Below are positions 40,996 through 49,711 of a DNA stretch of 64,000 nt, one piece after another. The DNA comes from Bacillus sp. NTK034 (lineage in GTDB: Bacteria; Bacillota; Bacilli; Bacillales; Cytobacillaceae). A model generated the notes under the pieces. That model saw only the letters and a program-made list of their open reading frames with translations, was not told where the DNA came from and made no database searches. The DNA lies in assembly GCF_017303275.1 (NCBI RefSeq), contig NZ_JAFKOJ010000001.1, forward strand, positions 62,001 to 126,000, in the 5' to 3' direction. The first letter of the stretch is position 1. Every line of letters starts with the position of its first letter. The position numbers and the translations under genes are program-made.

Positions 40996-42165
40996 TTAGA
41001 AACCCGCCAGCGAGAAAAATAAGCGGGTCAGCTCATCAATTCTTTTTTCTTCTATCCAAACTTCATCAAAACTCATTGGTTTGGAATTTATTTCATAAAT
41101 CACATAAGTGCCCTGGTCAGTTAACCCTGCATCAATAGAGTATTCACCATAAAAACCTTTCGTCTTTTCAAGGAGCTTTCCTGCCTCCGCTGCTGCAGTA
41201 TGAATAAACTCATCATGTTCTTTCGTACGGACATTTTCATAAGGAATAATTACCCCGCCATTTGGAATGTGCGTTGTAATATCCTGTTCCTTAGACTGCC
41301 TGATGCCAATTCCTGTTACAGAATAATTGCCTTCGCTGAAGTGAGCCAGAATTCTAAAATCAAATCGCTTGCCATCAATTCTGGCTGGGCTGATCGCTTT
41401 CTGTGCCAAATAAGGTTTATTTGCCAGGAGAATATCCCATTGGTTCCAAAAAATATCATAATCTGCGTAGCTGAATGAATCGTGCAGACCTTTCATTTTT
41501 ATTCCTTTTCCCAGCTGGCTTAAATGGTATATCCCTTTGCCTTTGGAACCGTTTGCTGGCTTTAAGTATACATTATTATATTTGCGGATAAAGTCCTTAA
41601 GTTCTTTTGGACAAGACACAAGAATGGTTTCAGGAATATACTCCTGCAAGGGAGGATAGTCCATTAATAGCTGGAAAACTTCGAATTTGTCCAGAAATCC
41701 CGGGTTGAAAAATGGAATATTATGCTCCTTAAAAAAACGGCTCGCTTTATGAAAGGCTTCTGTTTTTTCAATTTTCCGGAAAGGTACCCTGTTATAGACA
41801 AGATGCGGAAGAGGGCATCTTGCCTCAATCCACTTATCCTGCCGGACAGAATAAATATAGCCGTTCACAGAATTCTCCTTCAGGTCTTCTGCCGTAAATA
41901 CAAAGGAAACGCCATTTTGCTGAAGTATGTTTTTCTGCAGTGCCTTAAATAAGGGGCCATTGCCGGCGATAGACTGGTCCTTTCCTTTTCCGGTCAGAAT
42001 GCCTATCACCGGTCCTGCATTATCGCTTTGCATTGTCAATGAAAAGGGAATCGAATTTAGTTCCGCCTGCGGACTTATGGTGCTTAAAGGTTGCGGATCT
42101 CTTCCCAGGGTACAGCTGGTGCTGCTGAACCACTTCCTGCTGGCCCAGTCATAATAAATCTTCAT
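40996..42165 (-). CDS. YheC/YheD family ATP-grasp protein, paralogue 1 (distal)
   Basis: 389 residues. An N-terminal region with MKIYYDWASRKW and GPVIGILTG is followed by an ATP-grasp domain: NVYLKPANGSKGKGIY, FDFRILAHFS, GGVIIPYENV and the metal-binding VIYEINSKP. The YheC/D family contains endospore coat-associated proteins of unproven ligase activity. ATG 42165 overlaps the stop of the preceding gene (ATGA). It is the last of four tandem paralogues in one operon. No substrate is known. Confidence 0.85.
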   Translation of the reverse strand: MKIYYDWASRKWFSSTSCTLGRDPQPLSTISPQAELNSIPFSLTMQSDNAGPVIGILTGKGKDQSIAGNGPLFKALQKNILQQNGVSFVFTAEDLKENSVNGYIYSVRQDKWIEARCPLPHLVYNRVPFRKIEKTEAFHKASRFFKEHNIPFFNPGFLDKFEVFQLLMDYPPLQEYIPETILVSCPKELKDFIRKYNNVYLKPANGSKGKGIYHLSQLGKGIKMKGLHDSFSYADYDIFWNQWDILLANKPYLAQKAISPARIDGKRFDFRILAHFSEGNYSVTGIGIRQSKEQDITTHIPNGGVIIPYENVRTKEHDEFIHTAAAEAGKLLEKTKGFYGEYSIDAGLTDQGTYVIYEINSKPMSFDEVWIEEKRIDELTRLFFSLAGF

Positions 42166-43526
42166 CTGTACATTTCCTGAGGTTTCATAATGGATGCTTC
42201 GGCAAGGAAGACTGCAAATGAAAGCGAAAGCTTACGGGTAAGAAAATCGAACTCACGGAGCTGAGGGTGTTTAAATATAGATCTGCCAGGCTTGGAGTTT
42301 GCTTCGAAAAGCCACACGTGGCCATTTCGGTCCAATCCAAAGTCAAAGCCAATTTCACCGATAATTCCTTCCATGCTTCGTTCCAGGGCCTTGCTGATTT
42401 TTAGTGCCGCCTCACTCAGCTTTTCCACTGCTGCTGCTTTTTCAGCATCCGATTCAAACACTTCTTCCAGGGTTTTTATTTCGCCGCCGCTCTTAACATG
42501 GGTTGTAACACTGCCAGGTCCCGCCATTTTTGCAGCTGCAGCTGTTACTTTCCATTCCCCATTCTCATCTTTATTCGTATGAATCCTGAAATCAATAGTC
42601 CTCTGCTCATAACGGAGCAAATGGATTCCCTGCTGAACAAGCATTCGGCTTAAACTCCGCCCTGCAAAAATATTCCCCATCAAATTTTCCAGGCTGTTAA
42701 ACTTTCTCAGCCGGTTGTCATCCCGCACTCTATATCGGCAATAATAATGACCATCCTTTTTATCATAAATAATTTGATGAATACCAAGGCCCAGGCTTCC
42801 ATTAATCGGTTTTAGGAAAACATGGCCATAATCAGCCAGCATTCTTTCAATGACAGAAAATGAAGAAAAAGGGTGGGTTTCCGGCAAATAGTGATTAATA
42901 TCATCATCGTTCTGCAGTCTTTCATAAACATCCAATTTATTAAAGAAACCAGGATTATACCAGGGAATTAAATAGTCTCTCTGCAGACGGTCACGAACTT
43001 CTTTAAGTTCAATCCTTCTTTCGCTTTTTCGATTGGGAAGCCGATCGTATACCACATTCGGAAAAGGCACTTCAAAGGTTTCCCATCCTTCCTCATGATA
43101 AAAAAGCCCCCTGATTGTTCTTTGTTCCCAGTTGATATGCTGGTCACCGAACAAATACGGAATTGCTCCAACCGTTTTTTTGACTGAAAGCAGTTTGGCA
43201 AAAAATAGGGTCCGATCCCCGACTGGCCTCAAAGGAAAAGAGGTGAATCCTGATGTGAAGATTCCTACGAGCGGGCCGAGGTACAGTGTCCCCTTATTGG
43301 CAAATGCATGCAGAGGAATCTTAAGGTCAGGAAAATGCAGTGCATCTGCCAAACCTTTACTTATGATGATGGAGTTTTTCTTTGTTTTCTGAAGTAAGAA
43401 AGCGGCATCTGCAGAATGTGTGCCAAAGGCCAGTTTCGTCAAATGAGTATGAAGGTTAAGCTCATTCGGAATATAAACTGTTTTGGAGGCTGAATCGGAA
43501 ATTTCAATTTGATATTGTTTTCTCAT
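42162..43526 (-). CDS. yheD: Endospore coat-associated ATP-grasp protein YheD
   Basis: 454 residues from ATG 43526 (AAAGGAGAAC upstream), almost the length of B. subtilis YheD. An N-terminal beta-rich domain (about 1-100, with LNLHTHLTKLAFG) precedes the ATP-grasp region: VFLKPINGSLGLGIH, RTIDFRIHTNKD, GEIGFDFGLD and WLFEANSKPGR. It overlaps the upstream paralogue by 23 nt. YheD localises around the forespore in B. subtilis, as I recall; the reaction is unknown. Confidence 0.87.
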   Translation of the reverse strand: MRKQYQIEISDSASKTVYIPNELNLHTHLTKLAFGTHSADAAFLLQKTKKNSIIISKGLADALHFPDLKIPLHAFANKGTLYLGPLVGIFTSGFTSFPLRPVGDRTLFFAKLLSVKKTVGAIPYLFGDQHINWEQRTIRGLFYHEEGWETFEVPFPNVVYDRLPNRKSERRIELKEVRDRLQRDYLIPWYNPGFFNKLDVYERLQNDDDINHYLPETHPFSSFSVIERMLADYGHVFLKPINGSLGLGIHQIIYDKKDGHYYCRYRVRDDNRLRKFNSLENLMGNIFAGRSLSRMLVQQGIHLLRYEQRTIDFRIHTNKDENGEWKVTAAAAKMAGPGSVTTHVKSGGEIKTLEEVFESDAEKAAAVEKLSEAALKISKALERSMEGIIGEIGFDFGLDRNGHVWLFEANSKPGRSIFKHPQLREFDFLTRKLSLSFAVFLAEASIMKPQEMYR

Positions 43527-44607
43527 GATTCGTTCTCCTTTCCAATTCCTTATTGGCTGCCAGGAATTTGGCATAGTGAAGGGGAGCAGTATATAGTTCT
43601 TCCTTCTTTTCAGGCTGGCTGTTTAGGATGGTTTTTCTGCCTGGTTTTGAGTTGATATCCAAAATCCAAATAGAGCCGTTGTTTTCCACTCCTATATCGA
43701 TTCCCATTTCAAATAGCGGAGGAAGCTTTCGTTCAAGCGCAGCGGGAAGTGTATTGATAATGTCATTAAGCTCATCGCAAAGAAAACTCCTCAATGAAGA
43801 TGGGTATTCAGTAATCCAGTCCTCAAAAGAAATGTTGATTCCGCCCGTGCTTAAATTGGAGACGATGCCGCCATTTCTGCCCGTCCGAATGCCCCGGCCA
43901 AGTTCCTTCCAGGTGCCATTCCTGTCCTTTTGAAGCAAAATTCTTATATCAAAGGGCTGTTCTTCCTTGTTCGATAGATTCACATATGGCTGGAAGAGGT
44001 ACTGCCGTTTTGCGGTCAGGCTATTAAGCCAGCTCGCTGCCTTTTCAGCGCTTTCAAAGCTGTGGGTAACCTGAGTATTCTTTTTATCTGTTTTAACAAG
44101 AATGTTTTTGCCGGTTTTCTCAATATAATAGATTCCGTGCCCCTGTGAGCCGCTTGCGGGTTTTAAGATGAGGGGATGATCAGGCAGGAGGCTGCCTATG
44201 AACCTGTCGGCGCCAGTAAAGGGTGTTGTGTTTAGCAAATAGGGTGAAATGTTTGTGCAGGACAGGATTTCATATAATTCAAGCTTATTAGGCAAGCCGT
44301 AGCCAAGGAATTGGATGTCATTTCTTGCCTTGAGCCAATTCACGATGGACATGCATTGTTTTGAGTGGGAATCATTTCCGTAAAAACAGCGGTCATAAAG
44401 GATTTCGGGCACTGTAAATTCTGCTGGCTCCCATCCGCTTGAAGCAGGGTTAAAGAAATCACCTGTAATTCTTTCTGTAATAGGATTGATATCTGAAGGC
44501 ACAAACCGGCAGCAGTTAATATTACATTCATTAGCTCTTTTGGCCAATTCCATAAAATATGACTGTTCACTCCGTTTATTCAATGTCATGATTCCGAATG
44601 AAAGCAT
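43504..44607 (-). CDS. yheC: Endospore coat-associated ATP-grasp protein YheC
   Basis: 367 residues from ATG 44607 (GAGGAGG upstream), near the 363 of YheC, starting MLSFGIMTLNKRSEQSYFMEL. It lacks the extra N-terminal beta domain of YheD. ATP-grasp motifs are LILKPASGSQGHGIYYIE, FDIRILLQKD and WILDINSKPGRK. It overlaps both neighbours (32 nt upstream, 23 nt downstream), indicating co-translation. Confidence 0.87.
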   Translation of the reverse strand: MLSFGIMTLNKRSEQSYFMELAKRANECNINCCRFVPSDINPITERITGDFFNPASSGWEPAEFTVPEILYDRCFYGNDSHSKQCMSIVNWLKARNDIQFLGYGLPNKLELYEILSCTNISPYLLNTTPFTGADRFIGSLLPDHPLILKPASGSQGHGIYYIEKTGKNILVKTDKKNTQVTHSFESAEKAASWLNSLTAKRQYLFQPYVNLSNKEEQPFDIRILLQKDRNGTWKELGRGIRTGRNGGIVSNLSTGGINISFEDWITEYPSSLRSFLCDELNDIINTLPAALERKLPPLFEMGIDIGVENNGSIWILDINSKPGRKTILNSQPEKKEELYTAPLHYAKFLAANKELERRTNHEKTISN

Positions 44608-45982
44608 GTTGTAATCCTCCTCTTTGGATGAATGATAAAGCCGTTGCATATTCCATCAGTGCCTTGGCTGAGGGCCTTACTCTTTTTTCTTTGTCTTCGA
44701 AATTTTTGGAGGGCTTAGAATTCACTTCGATGATCCATAGTTTTCCATTTATATCTAAACCAATATCAATTCCGAGTTCTCCGACAAGCCCTTCGCATTT
44801 CTGGCTGATAATCATTGCTGTTTCAAGTGCAAGCTCCTTCAATAATGCCAGCTGCTGAACCGCTGTTTTCTGATCAGACAGCATCGAGAAAATTCTTAGA
44901 GGTTTCATGATTTCCCCGCCTCTTGCAATGTTTGAAACAAATTGCTGCTCAGCTGAAACCCTTGCAACTGCAGAAGTGGCTTTCCAGATATCCTGAAAAT
45001 TTTTGTGGCAGAGCACACGGAAATCAAGCTGCCTGTTATTATAGGTTTGCAGAGGGATGGCCTGCTGGGTAAGGAAAATTGTATTCTTTTGGTATTGCTG
45101 GAACCAATGTGAAAAGCGGGTATAATTTTTGAAAGTGAGTGTATTCTCTCTGCCTTTTCCGGTCGATAGTTCTGTCATGATTTCTTCGCCATATAAACTC
45201 AGTCTGATAATATTCCGGCCCTGGCTGCCGTGTATGGGCTTAAGGAATATTAATCTGTGTCTGGCCAGCATATCCTTGATGGTTTGTTCATCTGCTATGG
45301 CTGAATCAGGAAGATAAGGCTGCATATGATCCTCAGAAAAGAGAAGGTTATGAACTTCCTTTTTTGATAAAAAACGGTCATTAAACACAGGGATGTTATA
45401 TTTTATTAGGCTGTTTTTAAATGATTGAAATGCGGAACTTGCTTCAAGCATTCTGGAGTGAATCCGGTTATAGATTACACTCGGCAAAGGAACCGGACGT
45501 TTTATCCACTTTCCATTTTGCAGGCAGTACCCTTGCAGACTGCCTTGAATGAAGTCCTGAAAGTGAAACACATAAAAAAATCCCCCCATATTCGAAACAA
45601 CCTCATGCAATTCATCGCAAAAAGAATGAATAGAGCGGAAGTCAGGCTCTTCGCCGCTATCATTGAAATCTGTCATCAGCCCTATAATCGGTCCGGCAGT
45701 AATAGTAAAGTCCTTTCTGGAGTAACTGGCAACGAAATGGAGTTCTTCTATTGGCAAGCAGCATTCCTGAAAAAGCAGATCACTGACAATAACTTCATCT
45801 TTCGTAATGTTTGCTCCTTCAATGGTTATCTGAATGGTGTGCTTGCCGATCCGCAGCAAATGTGGCATATGCAGATCAATATTCCAATAATGGACGAGAG
45901 AATGGCTAATTTGAATGCGAAATTGATTTTCCTGAAACTTCTTTACCGGAACAATCGTAATAGGCAATAAAGAAACTGACAT
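44576..45982 (-). CDS. YheC/YheD family ATP-grasp protein, paralogue 4 (first in operon)
   Basis: 468 residues from ATG 45982 (GAGG 7 nt upstream; an ATG two codons earlier overlaps the ribosome site). It has a YheD-like N-terminal domain, then VIYNRIHSRMLE, LIFLKPIHGSQGRNIIRL, LDFRVLCHKN, GELGIDIGLD and WIIEVNSKPSKN. It heads the four-gene operon. Relative to B. subtilis yheDC, this copy and the distal one are extra. Confidence 0.85.
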   Translation of the reverse strand: MSVSLLPITIVPVKKFQENQFRIQISHSLVHYWNIDLHMPHLLRIGKHTIQITIEGANITKDEVIVSDLLFQECCLPIEELHFVASYSRKDFTITAGPIIGLMTDFNDSGEEPDFRSIHSFCDELHEVVSNMGGFFYVFHFQDFIQGSLQGYCLQNGKWIKRPVPLPSVIYNRIHSRMLEASSAFQSFKNSLIKYNIPVFNDRFLSKKEVHNLLFSEDHMQPYLPDSAIADEQTIKDMLARHRLIFLKPIHGSQGRNIIRLSLYGEEIMTELSTGKGRENTLTFKNYTRFSHWFQQYQKNTIFLTQQAIPLQTYNNRQLDFRVLCHKNFQDIWKATSAVARVSAEQQFVSNIARGGEIMKPLRIFSMLSDQKTAVQQLALLKELALETAMIISQKCEGLVGELGIDIGLDINGKLWIIEVNSKPSKNFEDKEKRVRPSAKALMEYATALSFIQRGGLQHAFIRNHDIE

Positions 45983-46206
45983 GATCATTCCTCATTTGCT
46001 TATCTTTATTTGAGCCTATTCTGGAAAGCCGAATGCAGGGTGCAAAATGAATGCTGAATTTTACCTGCGGCAGAAAGTGCAAAACTCCCATTGATGAAGT
46101 TTTCACTGTATAATGAAAAAATAGGCAAAAGCTGATACCATATCGTATGTTCTGGGCAATAAAATGGTGCGTCTGGAGAGGCGCTTGTAACTTAAGGAAG
46201 GTAGAG

Positions 46207-47352
46207 ATGAGAATGGAAATTGCAATAACAATAATATTGATGATGTTAATAGGAGCTCTCATTGGCGGGTTTACTAATTACCTGGCTATTAAAATGCTCT
46301 TTAAACCTTATAATGCTGTTTACATAGGTAAATGGAAGGTTCCATTTACCCCGGGGCTGATTCCTAAACGAAGGGATGAAATGGCTGATCAGATGGGTAA
46401 GCTTGTTGTTAACCATCTTTTGACACCAGAAAGCATCAAGAAAAAGTTCATCAATGCTCAATTCCAGCGTGATATGACTGGGCTGGTTCAAAAAGAGCTT
46501 GAAACTATCCTGCTGTCGGAAAAATCAGCAGAGGACATTCTTGAAGCGTTTGGAATCGCGGATGGGCAAGCGAAAACAGAAAACCGCATTAACTTATTGA
46601 TTGAGCAGAAATATGAAAAAATCATTAGTGAATATCGCAGCCGCCCCCTTAAAGAAGTTATCCCTCAGGCTCTTTTGGATAAAGTGGATGAAAAAATCCC
46701 GGCAATCAGTTCAACGATCCTTCAAAAGGGTATTGATTATTTTTCCAGCATTGAAGGAAAAATGAGAATACAAAGAATGGCAGATGATTTTGTCCGTGAA
46801 CGCAGCGGCATGCTGAGCAACATGCTGCAGATGTTCATGGGGAACATCAATATTGCAGATAAAATTCAGCCGGAAATCATAAAGTTTTTAAATAATGAGG
46901 GAACGTCGGATTTGATTACAACCCTTTTAAAAAATGAGTGGAGTAAAGTTCTTGAAATGGAAGCTGCAGTTATTGAAGAGCAGCTTGAAAAAGAACAGAT
47001 TCTTTCAGTAATAAAGAATATGACCCATAAGGTCATTAATCTGGAAAATATATTTAAAAAGCCTATTTCATCTTTTATGGCCCCTTATAGGACTGTATTA
47101 ATAGATGAACTGGCTCCTAAAAGTGTACAGATGCTTTCTGATTGGCTTTCAGGAAAAACTGAAATGTTCATGGAAAGACTTCGTCTCGCTGAAATTGTCC
47201 GTGAACAGGTCAGCAATTTTTCGGTGGAACGACTGGAAGAAATGGTCTTTTCCATAATAAAAAGCGAGTTAAAAATGATTACTAATTTAGGGGTCCTCCT
47301 TGGGGGGATTATCGGGCTCATTCAGGGATTTATAGCCATATTGATTAATTAA
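46207..47352 (+). CDS. yheB: DUF445 family membrane protein YheB
   Basis: 381 residues from ATG 46207 (AAGGAAGGTAGAG upstream). An N-terminal helix (IAITIILMMLIGALIGGFTNYLA region) carries the DUF445 signature NYLAIKMLFKPYNAVYIG and PFTPGLIPKRRDEMADQMG. A long helical body of about 300 residues follows, ending in a C-terminal hydrophobic helix (LGGIIGLIQGFIAILI). Both ends are thus membrane-inserted. The function is unknown. It is transcribed divergently from the ATP-grasp operon. Confidence 0.88.
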   Translation: MRMEIAITIILMMLIGALIGGFTNYLAIKMLFKPYNAVYIGKWKVPFTPGLIPKRRDEMADQMGKLVVNHLLTPESIKKKFINAQFQRDMTGLVQKELETILLSEKSAEDILEAFGIADGQAKTENRINLLIEQKYEKIISEYRSRPLKEVIPQALLDKVDEKIPAISSTILQKGIDYFSSIEGKMRIQRMADDFVRERSGMLSNMLQMFMGNINIADKIQPEIIKFLNNEGTSDLITTLLKNEWSKVLEMEAAVIEEQLEKEQILSVIKNMTHKVINLENIFKKPISSFMAPYRTVLIDELAPKSVQMLSDWLSGKTEMFMERLRLAEIVREQVSNFSVERLEEMVFSIIKSELKMITNLGVLLGGIIGLIQGFIAILIN

Positions 47353-47458
47353 GGGTATCGCCTCGCGTTTACTTTCATAGTTTGTTATAGTGTAGTGGAT
47401 GTTCAAAATGGGGAAGATGGATTTTCCTTTTGAACGAGAATCGGAAGGAGTGTTTTTT

Positions 47459-47809
47459 ATGGCGGTAAATTTATATGATTCAGCCTATGAATTAGAAAAA
47501 GCGGTGCGGGAAAGCGATGAATATAAGGCTCTAAAACAAGCATACGATGATGTAAATGCAGATCCGTCTGCAAAAGCAATGTTTGATAACTTCCGTAAAA
47601 TCCAGATGGAACTTCAGCAAAAACAAATGATGGGCCAGGATATTACACAGGAAGAAGTAGAACAGGCTCAAAAGACAGTCGCACTTGTACAGCAGCACGC
47701 CCAAATCTCAAAGCTTATGGAAGCAGAGCAGCGCATGAGCATGATGATTGCAGAAATGAACAAAATTATCATGAAGCCTCTTGAAGAGCTTTATGGTGCA
47801 ATTGAATAA
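47459..47809 (+). CDS. yheA: YlbF/YmcA family protein YheA
   Basis: 116 residues from ATG 47459 (GAAGGAG upstream; a start 20 codons earlier is not supported). It is all-helical with the YlbF-type pattern AYELEKAVRESDEYKALKQAYDDVNADPSAKAMFDNFR. The YlbF and YmcA paralogues form the Y-complex that affects RNase Y and development; YheA's own role is unclear. It follows yheB by about 100 bp and is closed by a terminator. Confidence 0.9.
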   Translation: MAVNLYDSAYELEKAVRESDEYKALKQAYDDVNADPSAKAMFDNFRKIQMELQQKQMMGQDITQEEVEQAQKTVALVQQHAQISKLMEAEQRMSMMIAEMNKIIMKPLEELYGAIE

Positions 47810-47823
47810 TTAGCATTGGAAGA

Positions 47824-47851
47824 CTCCCGGAATTGATTCGGGGGTTTTTTT
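47824..47851 (+). terminator. yheBA terminator
   Basis: CTCCCG pairs with CGGGGG (one G-U) around a 9-nt loop, then seven T. Confidence 0.8.
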
Positions 47852-47938
47852 ATAAGAACAAGCATTATCCATATTAAACTTGACGAGGTTTGGGTACCTT
47901 TATGATAGATGTTGATTTTTCAGTAAGGGGGCTGCAAT

Positions 47939-48463
47939 TTGAAAAAAGCCATTTTTCTTGACCGCGACGGCGTTTTGAACGAGGTTTTATCTGACAGGGT
48001 AAAATTCGTTAACAAGCCTGAGCAGTTATATTTACTTGAAGGGGCGGCAGAAGCTGTGGCAGAGCTGACCAAAGCAGGATATGAAATCTTTGTTGTAACC
48101 AATCAGGGAGGCGTGGGGCTTGGTTTTTTAAAAGAAAGAGAGCTAAGGAGAATCCATGAAAGGCTGCAGGAGCTTGTTGCAGAAATAGGCGGTAATATTA
48201 AAGAGGTGGCCTATTGTCCTCATAAACCGAAAGCAGGGTGCCAATGCCGCAAGCCAAATGCAGGGATGCTGGTGGATTTGGCGGAAAGGCACAATCTTGA
48301 TCTGTCTGAGAGCATTATGGTAGGCGATCACGAGCGGGATATTGAGGCTGGCAAGAAGGCTGGCTGTAAAACTGTTTTTATCGGCTCTGATCCAACTAGT
48401 GCAGATATCCAGGCTTCATCACTTTTTGAGGCAGTGGAAGATATTTTGGAAATGCTTAAATAG
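47939..48463 (+). CDS. gmhB: D,D-heptose 1,7-bisphosphate phosphatase-type HAD hydrolase (GmhB/HisB-N family)
   Basis: 174 residues from TTG 47939 (AAGGGGGC upstream). HAD motif I is FLDRDGVLNE, motif II VTNQGG, and motif IV VGDHERDIEAG. The zinc-binding loop CPHKPKAGCQCRKP is complete, which marks the GmhB/HisB-N group. It would dephosphorylate a sugar bisphosphate such as heptose bisphosphate. No other heptose genes are nearby, so the true substrate may differ. Confidence 0.85.
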   Translation: MKKAIFLDRDGVLNEVLSDRVKFVNKPEQLYLLEGAAEAVAELTKAGYEIFVVTNQGGVGLGFLKERELRRIHERLQELVAEIGGNIKEVAYCPHKPKAGCQCRKPNAGMLVDLAERHNLDLSESIMVGDHERDIEAGKKAGCKTVFIGSDPTSADIQASSLFEAVEDILEMLK

Positions 48464-48471
48464 GAGAGTAA

Positions 48472-48510
48472 AAAACCGCTTCCGGGATTGGCTGGAAGCG
48501 GCATTTTATT
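48472..48510. terminator. Terminator between gmhB and the SASP gene
   Basis: CCGCTTCC and GGAAGCGG pair around a 10-nt loop, with CATTTTATTT after and an A-run before. Confidence 0.82.
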
Positions 48511-48532
48511 TAACTATGATTGCCTGGAAGGA

Positions 48533-48733
48533 CTAGCGTGCTCCGCCAAGCTGCTGCTCAGCCATTTGCACCAGGCGCTTTGTGATTTCTCCGCCTACTG
48601 ATCCATTTGCTCTTGAAGATGTTTCCGGGCCAAGGTTCACACCGAATTCTGTTGCGATTTCATACTTCATTTGATCAATTGCCTGGCTGACTCCTGATAC
48701 TAAAAGCTGATTAGAATTGCTGTTTCTTGCCAT
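48533..48733 (-). CDS. Alpha/beta-type small acid-soluble spore protein, second copy
   Basis: 66 residues from ATG 48733 (GGAGATG upstream; longer starts lack support). It carries [17 protein letters not shown] with the germination-protease site and [20 protein letters not shown]. It differs from the first SASP mainly in its short N-terminus and in ending GGAR. No tRNA-like leader was seen upstream of this copy. Confidence 0.95.
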   Translation of the reverse strand: MARNSNSNQLLVSGVSQAIDQMKYEIATEFGVNLGPETSSRANGSVGGEITKRLVQMAEQQLGGAR

Positions 48734-48861
48734 GTAAATCATCTCCTTTGGTGTAGTTTTCTTGATTGTTACACTCATAGCTTTAGGAGAGAAAATAAGA
48801 TTTATTCATAGGGGTGCATGGTAAATTAAGGTATTTTTTGCGTTGTGAATAGGCTTGAAAA

Positions 48862-48925
48862 AGTTTTACGCACATAAATTGGCTCTATGTGCACAGAAAA
48901 AAAATATGCGCACATAGACAACACT
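48862..48925. other. Cluster of three GCACATA/TATGTGC inverted segments
   Basis: GCACATA, TATGTGC and GCACATAG occur in a row (about 48868, 48882 and 48910), so the middle one can pair with either neighbour. It lies just past the 3' end of the ykoC gene and could form a terminator or mRNA-end structure for that operon. Confidence 0.45.
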
Positions 48926-48931
48926 CAACTA

Positions 48932-49711
48932 TTAAAGTTCGCCATTATAAAGCTGAAGAAACCCGAATAGCCACGAAATATAGGCACTTGCCAGCACTGC
49001 TATTATAAAAAAGGCGAAATATGCCCAATCCTTCCAGGAAACAGTGATTTTATGATAGAAATCCCGGTTTCTATCTCCGGTAAACCCTTTAGATTCCATC
49101 GCCATTGCCGTTCTTTCAGCTTTACGGATTGCTCCGGCAAGAAGAGGAACTGAATACCTCTTAAGTTCTGCCATTTTTTCCGAAAGTGTCCGGGCTTTGG
49201 GTACTCCCCTGATCCGGTGGGCGCTTCTGATAATTTCAAACTCTTCTTTCATTAATGGAAGAAACCGATAGCCTGCCATGATTCCATATGCAAGCTTCGG
49301 AGGGAGCCGGCATTGCTGCATGAGACTGAGCAGGAATTCTGTCGGCTTAGTGGTTAAAATGAACAGAAGGGACAGCGAGGTAAAACTTAAAACCCTCATT
49401 CCAAGTGAAAGGGCACGCTGAAAGCCCTCCTCAGTCAATGTGAAGATTCCCCATGTCCATAGGATAGTTTCTCCTTCAATAGTTTTTGAAAAAATCAGAG
49501 CTGACCAAATATATATTATAGCCATGAAGATAAATGGCGAGAAAAGCAAAATCCATCTTTTGAAAGAAACCTTACCGAAAATGAAGGTAGCTCCTGCAGT
49601 CACCACTAAGGTCAGAAAAGGAGTTACCGGGTCAAAGAAAATTGATAAAATCAATACGCAGACTACCACCGTCAGGGCTTTTATGCTTGGGTTAAATTCA
49701 TGTAAGAGCAA
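48932..49711 (-). CDS. ykoC: ECF transporter transmembrane (T) component YkoC
   Basis: 259 residues with about five transmembrane helices and the two EcfT coupling motifs, here in AHRIRGVPKAR and AMAMESKGFTG (Ala-Arg-Gly-like). It couples the ATPase YkoD to the substrate-binding YkoE. It overlaps ykoD by 14 nt and is the last gene of the operon. Its substrate should be hydroxymethylpyrimidine/thiamine-type because of the TPP riboswitch. Confidence 0.9.
   Translation of the reverse strand: MLLHEFNPSIKALTVVVCVLILSIFFDPVTPFLTLVVTAGATFIFGKVSFKRWILLFSPFIFMAIIYIWSALIFSKTIEGETILWTWGIFTLTEEGFQRALSLGMRVLSFTSLSLLFILTTKPTEFLLSLMQQCRLPPKLAYGIMAGYRFLPLMKEEFEIIRSAHRIRGVPKARTLSEKMAELKRYSVPLLAGAIRKAERTAMAMESKGFTGDRNRDFYHKITVSWKDWAYFAFFIIAVLASAYISWLFGFLQLYNGEL

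Noticed and set aside
45425-45970. 181-codon antisense frame in the first YheC/D paralogue
   Set aside because: It is fully antisense to an intact ATP-grasp gene and has no ribosome site.
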